From Pseudo-nitzschia pungens (taxonomy: Eukaryota; Bacillariophyta; Bacillariophyceae; Bacillariales; Bacillariaceae): 64,000 nt of DNA. Shown here piece after piece: positions 47,861 to 59,979 of the stretch. Within the stretch, counting starts at the first letter, position 1, and each line of letters opens with the position of its first letter. The stretch lies in assembly GCA_037355855.1 (NCBI GenBank), contig CM074761.1, forward strand, positions 3,925,346 through 3,989,345, written 5' to 3'. Made by a program: the position numbers and the translations under genes. The notes below the pieces were generated by a model. The model searched no databases, had not been told where the DNA came from, and saw only the letters and a program-made list of their open reading frames with translations.

Positions 47861-48949
47861 TCTGCACGTGTCATTCCACGAGAATTACAGGATAGCAGGG
47901 GTCACGCAAAATAGTATAATGCAAGTGCTGAGCGTGTAGTCTTGTTGTAAAAACTTCCGTGGCATTTCTTTTTTTTCAATGTGATTTGACAAGTGCATAG
48001 CAGTTACTGACAGGTGGCAACTGTAATTTGGAACTCGAATGATAGAGTAGCGCTTACGCTTCGCAACTCACGACAGAGGAGCTCTCTTCGTGCTTAGCCA
48101 GATTCCTCCGGGACAAGTGTCAAATTCGATTCGGAATGGCATCCTTCCGCTGACATGCAAGTTAAGGTTAATCTCTCCCGGAGTCCATTTGCGTTCAGCT
48201 TCAATGAGCATGCTTGTTTGGCGTTTCTTGGTAACACCAATGCAGATCACAATGTAAAAAAACATGCTTCGTCCATCAGACACATTCCATCTTCCAGTTT
48301 GGTCTATGACTTGGCACACATTCGCCCCCATTCTCTTCTGTCAGTCTTCTTTGGCACTTGGTGTTGACATTGTTACTGTGACTCCAAATCTTCCTCCACA
48401 ATGTTTGTGCTTGTGCCTAATCTTTTCTAGGATAGGTTTGAGCACTTTTATTTTGTACCCCTTGATTGAGCAGTAGGCAAGGTTTATTGTTACCTTTACT
48501 ACTTTTTAGGAATGAATCTTTGACAACTATCATTGGGCTGGTTTCTTCATTGATTGGAATTGAAAACATACAAACTCAACTGAAGACACCATTGAAAACA
48601 CCATGGCAATCTTACGGTACCCACATGTGTCGTCGGTCTTTCGCAATCGCGCGAGCCGTCGTGCATTGTAGGAATCTGGTGACATCGCATAGTATTACCA
48701 ATAACGCTCGAAATGATAAATTAATAAAATTACTACGTGCAGTATTTTTTTTGGAAAGGAGGCAATTCTTGAGGTGTAACGCGATGCCTTTCTTCCCTCT
48801 GTTCAATCTTGCAAGTGAACCAGCTGTTTAACTAAACAGTTAGACGTACTACTCTTATGTCTCATTGACCTCGTGCTTCGAGGTTACATTTCTCTTTGGT
48901 TCGGACTTGTCGCTTAGTCAATAAAGGATTGTAGAGTCCTCTTCTGACT
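47861..48949. other. intergenic, no confirmed gene
   Basis: About 1.1 kb between same-strand genes. A minus-strand frame at 48068-48331 (87 codons) reads somewhat protein-like (RQTSMLIEAERKW, EINLNLHVSG) but is isolated and has no recognised family. Not called as a gene. Confidence 0.4.
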
Positions 48950-51900
48950 GTGTTGAGAGTAGAACAGAAGAAGTCGAGGAAAATGGCCAATTCATCGAAG
49001 GGTGTCGTTGGAGATATATATCGGGAAGAGAATGAAGACAGAGCGATGGGTAGCAGCAATGATTATGATGCCAGCACTCCAAATACGACATTCACCAATG
49101 GAATGCCCAACCCAAATGGAGGGCATGCGACCGAAACCAAACAGAAAGTAGTGAGTAAACGGAAATCAAAAAAGAGGAGGAACCGACGTAGTCAACGCAA
49201 GGATCCCGACGACGATACAAAAAGCAACGATAGGAACTCGACGACGATTGCCAAAAAAAACGCAAAGGAAAATGGATCTATAGGACGAAACATTGTCTCA
49301 AAACGGAGACGCAACGGAAGGGTAGTGCGCCTCGTTTCACTAGAAAGCAAGAAGGACACAAAAGACGAAACCACACCAAAAACTACTAGTGACACGAGAG
49401 CAACGAGCGTTCCGCCACTTCCGGGGAATCAATATGCGACAACTCTGCGCCGACGTGCGATACGGAAATTCGAAAACAATGCTCCCAGTACGGGTGAGGA
49501 GTACGGTGATATTTCTCTCGGCATGAATATAATTCTGGAGGGAGGGCGAGTTATCGTTCAGTCGTTGAATTCTCTGAGCGACGGGATGGCCTCCCCTGCG
49601 CAATTGGCAGGTGTAATTCAGAGGGGAGATGTATTGCTTGGAATTGGAAACCTTTCCATCATCAATCTGCCCGTCGACCAACTGATGGAAGGTCTGCGGC
49701 CACTCAGCACACCCGACTCGGGAGGATGCTACGAAAGATTACTTCACTTGCGTTTCGAAGCCGGTGCCGGTCTGAGCCTTCTCCAACGTCACGAAGAGGA
49801 ACACGCGCGATCGAAAGGCAGTGCTGTGACCGATCCGATGTTTTCGATATTTCCAATGGTTGACAACATGAGCGGTGTGCACTTTCACGAGACGCATTAT
49901 GATCTCGACGTATACGACAACGGAAAATCCAAGGACGACGACTGCGAAGCTGACATGATCGAGGAAGCGAAGGATAAGTTTCCGGGTGGTGATGAAACAG
50001 TCCCCGCGAGAAAAATAACCGACAAGGGGATAGATGCGCTTACTCAGAATCTTGATGCGCTTATATCTGCTACGCTCGCGAGAGAACGAAATTCTGATCG
50101 AGAACGATACGAGAGCGAGTATTTCGACTGGAGAGAAGATTTCCCAGACCTTTTGCGAAGGACCATAAAATTCGTCACAGAGGTACAGGATGACGCCCAC
50201 CAATTGACAAACAAGGAGAGATTGGAACTGGGTTTGAAAATCATGGAAATAACCAAGGCACTCGAACTCAACATGGAAGAAATTGACAAAGGACGCGACT
50301 CTAACAAGAACTGGAGTTCCGGCTGTTCGCTTCGAAGCAGCTCGAGTGCAACCATAAAGCGACAGTACAATATGGACGGAACATTAACGACTTTTCGCTC
50401 AAGCTGTGATCAAATAGATGAAGAAAGCATCGACTCGGATGGCTCCTTCGAGAATGTTGATCCTGACACGTTGTTGCTGGGTCTAGCAGCTCGAGACTCG
50501 GTTTGGAGGGGACAATTGATTTCGGTACTAAATAATGCTATCGATGATGTCGAAAATTCTGGAGAGGAAAAATCGAGAGATTCTGGTGCCCAGAACGGGT
50601 CTATGGACTTTACGCAGCAATTTGGATTTTTGCTTTTCAGAGAAAGCTCCTCCAGATTTCCAAAACAAAAATTGAAATCGGTTTCATTCCCTCCACCAGA
50701 TATAACTCGGGTTCTGTTTGATCTCACAACATTCATCGTAGCCAGTGCCCATGACGATTTCACAGTTTTCGACGGGAGCTCGAGACTTTCGTCAAACATC
50801 TCGAGCTTGCGGTCAGTCACTACGAAAACTGGCGGGAGGCGACGGGGGTCCCGTCGGGCCGATATCATATTAGCCACCCATTTCATCTTGGACGAGGCCC
50901 TCCCACTTTGGCTCAAGTCGTTCCGACCGTTAAAATTGAACGACAGGATGATCCTTTGGCCAAGGCAAAACAACCGTGGAGACTCGGTTGCAGATACTTA
51001 CGCGAGATCATTCTTTGAGAATGATAATCAAACGATAGGAAGCGGGGGTTCTCGTTCGCAGATCAGTGCTGCTCAAAGCAGGAAGAAATGAGATGCGAGA
51101 ACAAAGCGATTTCGAAGTTGGGGATCACGAAAGTCGAACTGAACCTGAAACGTAAGTGCCGAGCTTTCAATTCCTCTTCAGTCCTACATCTGTAGAAAAT
51201 TACTGACAGCCCTGCTTGTCACTTGTCACGATAGTTGCTTTCTTGTTACATATTTCTACACCCAGAGAATTGTTGGAAGGAATATAACCGAGGACGAAAG
51301 AATCATGAATGCGAGATTGTTTGTTGAAACCTACGGCGCGTACCTTCAGATACAAACATGCCTTTCACATGCGGCCTCTGTAGAAGACAAAGGTGCAATT
51401 TCTGCGATTCTTGAGGCTGCGCGAAACGACCCAAGTCATCAAGACACAGTCAAGGAAATTCAAAAAACGGGGTTGATGTTTTACGATACGGTAAGTGTAT
51501 GCCGTCTGTCTGAACAAATTGTTTAAAACCCTTTCCCAGCAGAACCTAACAATACAAACTTTGTTGCTGGAAATATTGTTTAAAGAGCAAGCTATCAGCT
51601 GTTCTTCAGTGCCTGGAAGATATTAAATTCGAAATGAAAGAAGAACGAAGAAAGGAACTACGACACCTATGTGTCTCTGGGTATCCTGATATACAACCGT
51701 GGCAGGTTCGAGATGCATGCAGATGCTTTCCTGAACCAGAATCAAAGGAACTGAGAGCGCACTGTGTGGACGAGGTTATGGAATCTCTGTATTATTCTTA
51801 CTTGTCAGATTTGATGGATCCCATTGACGGCCATGAAGCAGCCCGACAAAACTTCGATTTAGTGAAAGAGTTTTGTGAACTGTCTGTGCGAACTCGATCC

Positions 51901-52737
51901 GCGAAAGAAGATGAGGCAGCACGCATGGACAATTTTGTAAATATTGCTTCGCGTTCATCAGTTGTTCATGAAAAGTATAGAAGAGATTTGATGATGTTGT
52001 TGGACTTGAGTGTGGAAATCGGAAATCGAGATTTAGCGCTTGGACTAGGTACGTTTCATAGCTATGGGATCTTTTTGTTGTGCTCAACAGAAGTGACCAA
52101 TCATTAGAGCAGTTGTCTCACTTTTTTTCTGTAGTTGACGAAATTTTCGATGATAAAAAGCTTTCATCGAATCAAGAGGCACTAAATCGAGCTTTAATCT
52201 ATTTGCGAAGTATCGGTCGTTTGGCGCTCGAATTCTGTTCCGACCAGTCAACAGAAACTAATTGGTTTTGAGATTTTCCGAAGAATATTAAGCCTATTTG
52301 AAAAAATGGCATACAATCCGTCTGATATTTGTCGAAAATTAATGAATGTACCTGAGGAATTACTCACTCTCTTTGAGCATTGGAAGACGATGACGGGATC
52401 GAGTGGAGATGATTCCAAAATGTACTTTCTTGTCGACTTTGTAATCAAGGTGTCGTCGGCGCCAGGTGATGTCATTCGAGCCTTGTTGCTTTGGTCTGCT
52501 GTGAACCCAGTCGGGAAATTCGCTTTATTCAAGAATCGAAGACCTCCTCTGTCGCGGGATCCATTACGCTGCTTTGAACGGCGAGTTGTCTGGCACTCTC
52601 TTCAGATTGAAATATGCTAGAAAAACTCTGAATGAACAGGATTCAAACGGACCGTGTATCCACATGAGCCGCCGAACCCACCACCGACAACACTATGGGG
52701 AGCGATGGGCACCGGTAATCTCACAATTGAGCAGTAG
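48950..52737 (+). CDS. PDZ-domain protein of unknown function, frame interrupted
   Basis: Four exons, 48950-51151, 51268-51490, 51586-52048 and 52135-52737, by GT-AG borders. The ATG at 48983 is an alternative start. After a basic low-complexity N terminus, a PDZ-like domain spans about residues 185-272 (GGRVIVQSLNSLSDGMASPA, GDVLLGIGNLSI). The rest is charged and helical with no recognised family. Frames need correction at four places: one base too many within 51037-51091, at T4 52266-52269 (TTT-TGA becomes TTT-GAG), and near 52505-52508; one too few near 52639. The summed correction fits the exon phases exactly. For the last two, a 174-nt GT-AG intron (52466-52639) is an alternative that removes the intervening residues. 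The C terminus is the least certain part. Confidence 0.65.
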
Positions 52738-53029
52738 AATGAAATACATCTCTCATAAACGTAATTGAAGACAATGTCGTCATCATTTTGATCCTAGTAA
52801 GAACTGATATTTAGAATTTGTTTCTCTGAAAGGTAAATCAATGCTGTCTCATTGAGAAAGCACTCCGTGAAGTGACGTGAGGCGTGTGGATGTAGCTTGT
52901 TTGGAAGCATCGAGAACGCATTCGATGGGTGATCGGAGTACAAGATGATAAACTCCTGGGACTTTTGTACCTCTGGTGTGACGTGATCGTCATTCCGACT
53001 TGATCGTTTGTAGTACGGCGGGGAATTGT
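52738..53029. other. short convergent spacer
   Basis: 292 bp between two converging 3' ends. Nothing recognised. Confidence 0.4.
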
Positions 53030-54007
53030 TTACAGGGCAGGGACATCAGCTCCGTGCTTAGCGAATTGGTCGTATACCACTTGGACATCACGCTTTCCCC
53101 CCATGATAATAGGACACTTGGCATGAATTTCGTCGGGAACGAGGTCCAAAACTCTTTGAATCTTTCCTTCAAACATACCGGTGGAGGCGATTCCTCCAGC
53201 TTGTTCGATGATCATTGCCATAGGAATTCCCTCGTACAAAAGTCGAAGCTTTCCCTTTGGTGACTTGATGTCAGCTGGGTACAAGTAAATTCCTCCGTAC
53301 AAAATAGTGCGGTGGATATCGGCAACCATGGATCCAACGTATCGGGCAGCGTAAGGATTCTTTTCGTCCTTGAAGATTTCGACGGAGTCCTTGATCGCTT
53401 CATCCCAACGAGAGGAGTTTCCTTCGTTGCAGGAGAAAATTTTCTTTCCACCGGTTTCAGGGAACAACATCTTCACACGGGTGTGAACGAATTCTCCAAT
53501 AGTGCTGTCGAGGCAGAACCCGTGAACGTCACCTCCCTTGAATGTGAAAACCATTTCTACGGCTGACGAGTAAGCCACGTATCCGGCACAAATGCAGTCG
53601 GCTCCACTGCGAAGGATATCATCGACGGTTCCGTTGCTTCCGGGCTTACGCTCGTAGACGCTGAAAATTGTTCCAACGCTGACGTTGCAGTCAATGTTAG
53701 AACTTCCATCAAGAGGGTCGAACGCGACGCAGAATTTACCTGCCTTTCCGGCTGGGACAATGATGGGTTCTTCGTTTTCTTCCGACACCAAGACGGAGCA
53801 GACTCCGGAGTTGACAAGGGCGTTGATCATCATGTCGTTGGCAAGAACATCGAGCTTCTTTTGGTCATCTCCGGTACTGTTTTGTTCACCAGCGAGTCCA
53901 TAGAGGTTGGCAATACCAGCGCGCTGGACAGCTGAGGTGATAAGCTTACACGAAGTGGCGATGGCGTTCATCAAAATCACAAGATCGTGATCATGAGTGG
54001 AAGCCAT
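53030..54007 (-). CDS. FBP: fructose-1,6-bisphosphatase, cytosolic type
   Basis: 325 aa, single exon. Hydrolyses fructose 1,6-bisphosphate to fructose 6-phosphate in gluconeogenesis. Blocks: TSCKLITSAVQRAGI, GEQNSTGDDQKKLDVLAND, SEENEEP, the metal/substrate site FDPLDGSSNIDCNVSVGTIF, ARYVGSMVADIHRTILYGGIYLYP, RLLYEGIPMAMIIEQAGG and IHAKCPIIMGG. The length fits a cytosolic enzyme without an organelle presequence. No light-regulatory cysteine insertion is seen. Upstream there is a good acceptor (CCCCCACCCTTAACAG) just before the start codon and a possible donor (GTCGTAAGT) near 54264, suggesting a non-coding or short 5' exon; a joined start there would be out of frame, so I keep the ATG at 54007. 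Confidence 0.94.
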   Translation of the reverse strand: MASTHDHDLVILMNAIATSCKLITSAVQRAGIANLYGLAGEQNSTGDDQKKLDVLANDMMINALVNSGVCSVLVSEENEEPIIVPAGKAGKFCVAFDPLDGSSNIDCNVSVGTIFSVYERKPGSNGTVDDILRSGADCICAGYVAYSSAVEMVFTFKGGDVHGFCLDSTIGEFVHTRVKMLFPETGGKKIFSCNEGNSSRWDEAIKDSVEIFKDEKNPYAARYVGSMVADIHRTILYGGIYLYPADIKSPKGKLRLLYEGIPMAMIIEQAGGIASTGMFEGKIQRVLDLVPDEIHAKCPIIMGGKRDVQVVYDQFAKHGADVPAL

Positions 54008-56139
54008 TACGAACCTGTTAAGGGTGGGGGAGTTCTACCGATATGACGATTGCATTGTTCCACAGACACGAGTTCCAACAGATATCAGTTCAAATGTAGC
54101 AAGCGTTAATGAAAAACGCCGTTAGTGTATATGTCTCACAACAATTACCACGAGTGCACCCACCATCATGAGATCCGAATGTAGTTCAGGCCGATTTCAT
54201 TTTCCATCCAAACGGAACAAATACCCATCTGAACATACTGCGTAAGTCATTAACAATCAACTTACGACATCGAATTGTTCAGACATGTTGTTTGATGAAT
54301 CTTATCCTGTGCTAAGAAATACAACGGCGAATACGTTCTCTTAGTCCCTTTCGACAACCTAATTCTAATATTGTGACCAGATACGTATCAGGATTTTTTG
54401 TGTCTTCAGCTGACAACGTTTTGGGTTTCACGGATTGTCGATCGTGTTGGAAACACTTTCAGATTTTTCGTTGGATAATATTTGGACAACACAAGCAGTC
54501 ATCAGGAGTTCTCAGTTCGAATCGAATCGGGAATGACCACGACGTGAATAGTGAGTGTGGCCGTGAAAATGACGTTGAAACGGTCGATGACGCTCTGTGA
54601 AAGAACTCTCGCGCATTGATGACGTATGTGTAATGGGGAAAGATCACGGTAATCTTACTCGTACGGAATCTAAACGATGAGACGTGCTTTGTAATCAGTC
54701 TTGTGTTAGCTCATTGCAGACCTTACGTAAGATTACGAGTAAGTTAGCCGTCGGGTTCTGAACTGTACGGTATCCTTTCCGCGCTGAATGAATGAATCCT
54801 AGTTTCCGGTTGATTGATTGTTGCCGATGACATGTGACATTTGTTTCGGAATTACTACTACACGTAATTACCAGAAAGTCGAGGAGTTCGAGTGTTCCAT
54901 CAAGAACCGAATCAATCAACCAGTACTAAAAAAAAGAAATGATCGTCTAGTAATCACAATAACTCTGAGGTTTGTTACCACCCCCCCCCCTACTACTAGT
55001 AGATAATGCCTACACCAGCAGGAAGAACGCACCATGGCTGAGACTGGTGGTGCTGGTGTTTTGTGATGTTTGGTTGTGGATCCCATTGGGATTCTTTACT
55101 ATAACTGTGATAATACTAGTAGACTTTGATTGATTTGCCCTAGCATATTAATTCCACACCAAGGCCCCTCCTCCTGCTATCGCTATTCTTATTGCTACTA
55201 GTATTCTGGCATCATTCTCATATCCATAATCCAAGACTTCCCACAGATGCAATTACTACTAGTAGTAGTAGCTACTACTAGTAGTTGTAGTAGTACTACT
55301 GCTGCTGGTAGCTGATGTTCTCTGTATCTTCTGTTCCTCCTCAGCAGCAGTCTGTTTCAAAATAAAGATTGCCAATGGCTACGAATACCCTTGAACTAGC
55401 TATGTCTACCATGTTGACAGATTGTTCAGGTAGCTGCTACCTTCTTGTTGAGGGTAAAAACCTCGTTGGCATCATCGCTTCGCTTCATTTCTTCCATGTC
55501 TTTCTGCGTGAATGCAACAGAAGTAAGATTACAGTAAGTTACGGTAAGGTTATGGAATGCCCGCTGCCTTCCAAAAAATCATTTCGTTCAGTTCGAGTGA
55601 GTCGAAGAAAAGGATTCTTTTTCTTCTCCGTTTCTTCTGCCGGTTGTTCCTCACAAGTGCAATCATGTCTTACGGTAAGATTACTACAAAATTCCTATCA
55701 GCTGTCCCCCGGTTCTACATCCTCAACTACGGTAATTACTAATTTCTACGAAAACCGGGACAGCTGATAGGAATTCCGTAGTAAGGCCTTTTGCACGAAC
55801 GATTAATTACGTATTATTACTGGAAATTTTTGTTGGCACAAAAATGCCGCAAGAAGGGTATTTACTTCTAGTACCGGTATCTTCGGCGACAGACTCTTTA
55901 GAAGTTCAACCGTTCGCGACTACCGATACGAGTACCTTCGTATAGATCCGAACCGGGGTCATGTACCGTAATCTTAGGAAGCATTCCTTTCTATGGGGAA
56001 CAATACCGATATGGCAGATTCTCTACGGTCCAACGAACTGGGAAGACGGAAAGGACCATCGTGTCAATATTTACGCTCAACACGAATTGGATCCATAGTG
56101 ACTTAGCGACTTCCCAACTCTTCAAATATAAATTCTACC
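54008..56139. other. intergenic, dense in hairpins and recurrent elements
   Basis: 2.1 kb with no gene recognised. Contains GTAATCTTAC at 54649-54658, GTAAGATTAC at 54727-54736, 55523-55532 and 55675-55684, TACCGGTA at 55872-55879, a ten-C run at 54981-54990, AGT/ACT triplets at 55255-55312, and a strong inverted repeat at 55681-55784. A 132-codon frame at 55369-55767 runs through these repeats and is not called. Confidence 0.5.
55681..55784. repeat. long inverted repeat / potential stem-loop
   Basis: Left arm 55690-55714 and right arm 55753-55775 are reverse complements over all 23 bases of the right arm, with a two-base C bulge on the left; core CTATCAGCTGTCCC pairs with GGGACAGCTGATAG. 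Outer bases TTACTAC (55681-55687) and GTAGTAA (55778-55784) extend the pairing after a two-base mismatch. The loop is 38 nt. The left end overlaps one GTAAGATTAC element. Confidence 0.88.
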
Positions 56140-56785
56140 ATGATGAAATGTACTATGCTCCTTGCCGTCCTGGCAACATCGGTAACAGCCTTTTCTCCCT
56201 CCAAGTCTCGCAGTTTGCAGAACACTGCTCTGGGACTTTTCGAAAATGAAATAGGGGCTCAGCCACCTCTCGGATTTTTTGATCCACTCGGTCTTCTAGA
56301 CGATGCCGACGACGCTCGGTTCAACAGACTTCGATACGTTGAGTTGAAACACGGACGTGTCAGCATGCTTGCTGTGCTTGGACATATTGTCACCACGGGT
56401 GGAGTTAGACTCCCAGGTGACATAGACTACCACGGAACCTCCTTTGAATCTATCCCCTCTGGCCTCGCTGCTTTTTCCAAGATTCCTCCTGCAGGTCTCC
56501 TCCAGATGTTCCTATTCATTGGTCTCTTGGAGGCTTGGTGTTATGAAGGATATCACTGGGGATGGCGAAACCGTTGGAGATTTCCGAAACGATTTTCTGG
56601 ATTTTGGTTGGGATACATTTACACCAGAAGAAAAAGAACGAAAGCTTGCGATTGAGCTGAACAATGGGCGCGCAGCTCAGATGGGGATCCTTGGATTAAT
56701 GGTTCATGAGATGTTGCCTTCGCACGATCCTTACATGATCAATGCATTGGTTGGAGCTCCAATTGATTTCAATGCTGGCTTCTAA
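56140..56785 (+). CDS. fucoxanthin-chlorophyll a/c-binding protein (Lhcf-like), one frame break
   Basis: Light-harvesting antenna protein of the thylakoid. The ATG at 56143 is an equally good start. A signal peptide (LLAVLATSVTAFSP) ends at a diatom plastid cleavage site with Phe. LHC features are the first helix RLRYVELKHGRVSMLAVLGH with chlorophyll-ligand Glu/Arg, the second helix LLQMFLFIGLLEAW, and the third helix IELNNGRAAQMGILGLMVHE. The frame breaks within 56533-56541: the first 133 codons are in one frame, and VMKDITGDGETVGDFRNDF onward is in +1. Removing one base gives ...LLEAWVMKD..., the expected conserved sequence, and 214 aa. The order and spacing of all three helices are normal, so an assembly insertion is more likely than a pseudogene. 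Confidence 0.9.
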
Positions 56786-58429
56786 ATCGAATTTTTTTCC
56801 GATGCCCCAACACTCTTATCCATGTGCCGTGTTACAAAGTTCCGTGTAGTTCAATGCCGTGACATTGGATTTTGTGCCGTTTAAAAAGGGAACGCCAGGC
56901 TAAATTCGATTCTTATACCATCCCTGTCTGTTTAGGGGTGGTTGTGAATCGCCGATGCCTCCTTTCAATAATTTCATTTGAGAGATGGAGACACCTCCAC
57001 AACCACCACTCAAATACAGGTAAACCATAGATTCGATAGACTCGATCCACTAGAAAATAAATAATAATCAAGAAGACTTAATCCCGTTTATTTCTTTCGA
57101 TGATAGAAATTCAGACTCTCTGTTGCTCGAGGTAGTTTTTTGTTTACTCCTCTCTATCGAGTCCTCATTATATACAGTGCACATCTCTGTTTCGACCTTG
57201 GTAAAATCGAAAGTGCACATCGTTTCTGGTGTGCACCTGTTTATTTAAAATCGTTTTGCATGATGTTGTTGTCCGGATCCCAAAGCATACGTACATGGCA
57301 CAATTGAAATTGCCATTGTATAGGTTCCTCTTTCGTTCGATTCATCTGGATCACTCTTTTGGATACTTTTGAGAGTGGCGTCTGAATCATGTCTAGTATG
57401 CAGGCAACAAAACAGATTGAAAACAGTACTAGCAATAGCCTGTCGTGTTGTTTCATGTCGGGATGCATTACTCGTATCACAACACTGGGAAGGAGTCGTG
57501 TCCGTACTTTGAACTTTGAATCACATGCTAGATCCCACTTGTGACTCAAGTCAACCTTAATCACCGACCCCCTTCAATTCAATATCGGATATATGCGGAG
57601 AGTTTGGAATGCTTGAAGCACTGGTCTTGATATGGGAGCAATATCTGTGGTCACTGAGTCATCCTCATTGAAAAGAAAAATGTGACATGGTTTTCTCTGT
57701 TACAACGAAAACAGAGTGGAATCCAGCTTCTCATGCTTTGCATACAAGCTTACAAAATTGCTATTATGAAATCCCTTCAACTTTTATCATTACGGACAGT
57801 CTGCTGTATCTCATCATCTTCTCCCAAACGAACAACGATGGAATTCGATGGATGAACCAAACTAGGTCCTTAACAAAACTCAGAACTGAAAACTGAAAAA
57901 GCAACAAAGGTCAAGACAGGCACAGAGAAATTGCAAATAGCGAAAAAATCTTTGATGAGGTGGTTGACTATTGCCAATTGTAATGCTGATAATGTTGGTC
58001 ACCAGATACCAGAGAAATTTCAAAATGTGAATGGGGAAACTGTAGAAAAATTGAAAAATGAAATCCTATGCCTTTTGTAGAGACTAATATTGCAACAATG
58101 TTCATCCCAATAGTAGTACTAGAGGCAAGCAATAATTGCAACTTTAAAGTCTTGAACACTCATCAAAGTCACCTGTGTATTTGTGTATGGAAGCAGGTGT
58201 GGTACATTGACATGTGTCATGGAATCAGAGAGGATGGGGCATAATAGAATGACCCGACCTACGATAAGGGAATAAAAAGATCTGGACGAAATTACCGTAC
58301 GGTATGTCAGCAGGAGACCCCCAATGCGATTGTGCATGTTGGACGAGAGTAAGATCTTAACGATACAGCAATGGAAATTCCGAGTTTTCTCTCTATCAAC
58401 GGCAACGATATACTACGTAATGAATAAGT
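56786..58429. other. intergenic, no confirmed gene
   Basis: 1.6 kb. A minus-strand frame at 57241-57564 (107 codons) contains one hydrophobic stretch (LLLVLFSICFVACILDMI) and could be a small membrane protein, but nothing else supports it. The rest is AT-rich with no repeats of note. Confidence 0.35.
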
Positions 58430-58471
58430 TTGGATAAGGCTACGGCGTGGCACATATCGAGCATCACAATA

Positions 58472-59979
58472 ATGAGGGTTCTCAGTCGTCACGGAATAGA
58501 TCGAATCGTCCGAAGTACTTCCCGTCTAGAATATATTGGTCAACAGAGGAATTCTATAGGAAGATGGCTGTCTTCCTCTAAGGAAATTCCTATAATAAAT
58601 GACGACGAGGAACGTTTATTTTTGCACTCTCTCCCATGGCAATTCCTTAGGGCGTCCGGTTCTGAAAATTTCGATGAAGCCACGTCTCAAAGAAAAGATG
58701 TCTTGTATAATAAAGAAGATGGCAGACCCCAGTTACGGGGACGGAGTACTTTGTCAGAGAAGCGCTTTTGGATTAAAGAAGTTACAGTAGAAGAAGATAG
58801 CAAATACAAGGTACTATGGAACGATGGTAAAGGGTCGAATTACGACATCGATAAGCTGAAACAGCAATATTTAAATTGGAAAAAAAGTCGATCAGAAGAT
58901 CGGATACTTTGGAAAAACTTGACGGAAGCAGACGTCCGACAGTCTTCAGATCTATCCATCTCATACAAGAGCCTAATTGCCAACGATGACTCTGGTATGA
59001 GAAGGGCTATCAAGACTTTGTATCAGTACGGGATCCTATTAATCACAAAAACGCCAATTGACGACAGTGGGGTCGGAATTGCTGCCCTCGGTGCTGCATT
59101 AAGCGGGGGCAGTGTGAAGGAGAACCCATCGGTGTCTTTGCTTGCCAACTATCGTGTGGGAGGCACCGATGTTGTATTGCCAGACGGCACCGATGGACCT
59201 CTGCGCACTCTGTATGGAGGAGTATGGGCGACATCATCGGGCGGTCAACCCGATGGGACCAGTGTTGCTGATTCTTCATACGGGTTCGGTGCGCTTCCAC
59301 TTCATACGGATTTTACCTATGCTCAGGATCCACCTGGTTTACAAATCTTTACAATGGTTCAACCTGCACAAGTCGGAGGAGAAAGTGTATTTTGTGATGG
59401 TTTCGCGGTTGCTGAAACACTGAGAGCTCTCGACCCAGCTGCGTTTCATGTCCTCAGCAATACGAGTCGTACCTATCATTCCAAAGACGAAGTCACCGGT
59501 TGGTACCTGAAAGCAACCGGACCGATCATTCAAGAACGCAACGGACGAATAATTGCAATACGGCACAACGACCTCGATCGTCTCCCTGATCTGCCACCGA
59601 ATGACGTAGTTGGGACGGAAGAAATCGAAAGCTTTTATGATAATCTCGAGAGGGCTCATGCTAGTTGGGATTCTCTGATCGCACAGGACAAATTCCGTCT
59701 CGTGATGAAACTAGATCCTGGCGACACAATGGTCGTAGCAAACCAGGTACGACAACCGAGCAACTGAATGTTCAATGATTTATTTGCGTTGCTATGACAA
59801 ACACCGGAATAACCGTTCAAACTCGAATTTCTTCCCATGTTTGTTTTCACTGTTAGAGATGTTTCCACGGACGATACAAGTTTGCTTCCACTGCGGAATC
59901 ACCGCGATCAGTAATGGGGTGCTACGTTAGCCAAGATGAACTTTCCTCTAGGTTTCGAATGGAAGGATTTGATGTTTGA
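58472..59979 (+). CDS. gamma-butyrobetaine hydroxylase-like Fe(II)/2-oxoglutarate dioxygenase
   Basis: Two exons (to 59746, then 59857-59979) with a 110-nt GT-AG intron. An upstream in-frame ATG at 58430 gives 479 aa; I prefer 58472 (465 aa) because it exposes an Arg-rich mitochondrial presequence (MRVLSRHGIDRIVRS). An N-terminal GBBH-like zinc/DUF971-type region (VLWNDGKGSNYDIDKLKQQ) precedes the dioxygenase domain. The iron ligands are HTD (LPLHTDFTYAQ) and, in exon 2, the His of RCFHGRY, followed by a downstream Arg that could bind 2-oxoglutarate. PGLQIFTMVQPAQVGGESVFCDGF is typical of BBOX1/TMLHE. Carnitine synthesis is the likely pathway; which of the two hydroxylation steps is not settled. 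Without exon 2 the second His would be missing. Confidence 0.9.

Noticed and set aside
48068..48331. 87-codon minus-strand frame with protein-like look
   Set aside because: Isolated, no family, no splice partners found. Mentioned in the spacer entry only.
54264..54286. Short upstream exon for FBPase (MSEQFDV, donor GTAAGT)
   Set aside because: Splicing to the acceptor before 54007 would put the conserved frame out of register and reach a stop soon. It may be a non-coding 5' exon.
55369..55767. 132-codon frame upstream of the FCP gene
   Set aside because: It passes through the recurrent elements and one arm of the hairpin, so its composition is that of spacer repeats.
57241..57564. 107-codon minus-strand frame with one hydrophobic segment
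   Set aside because: A single hydrophobic stretch is weak evidence in AT-rich DNA, and no homology is recognised.
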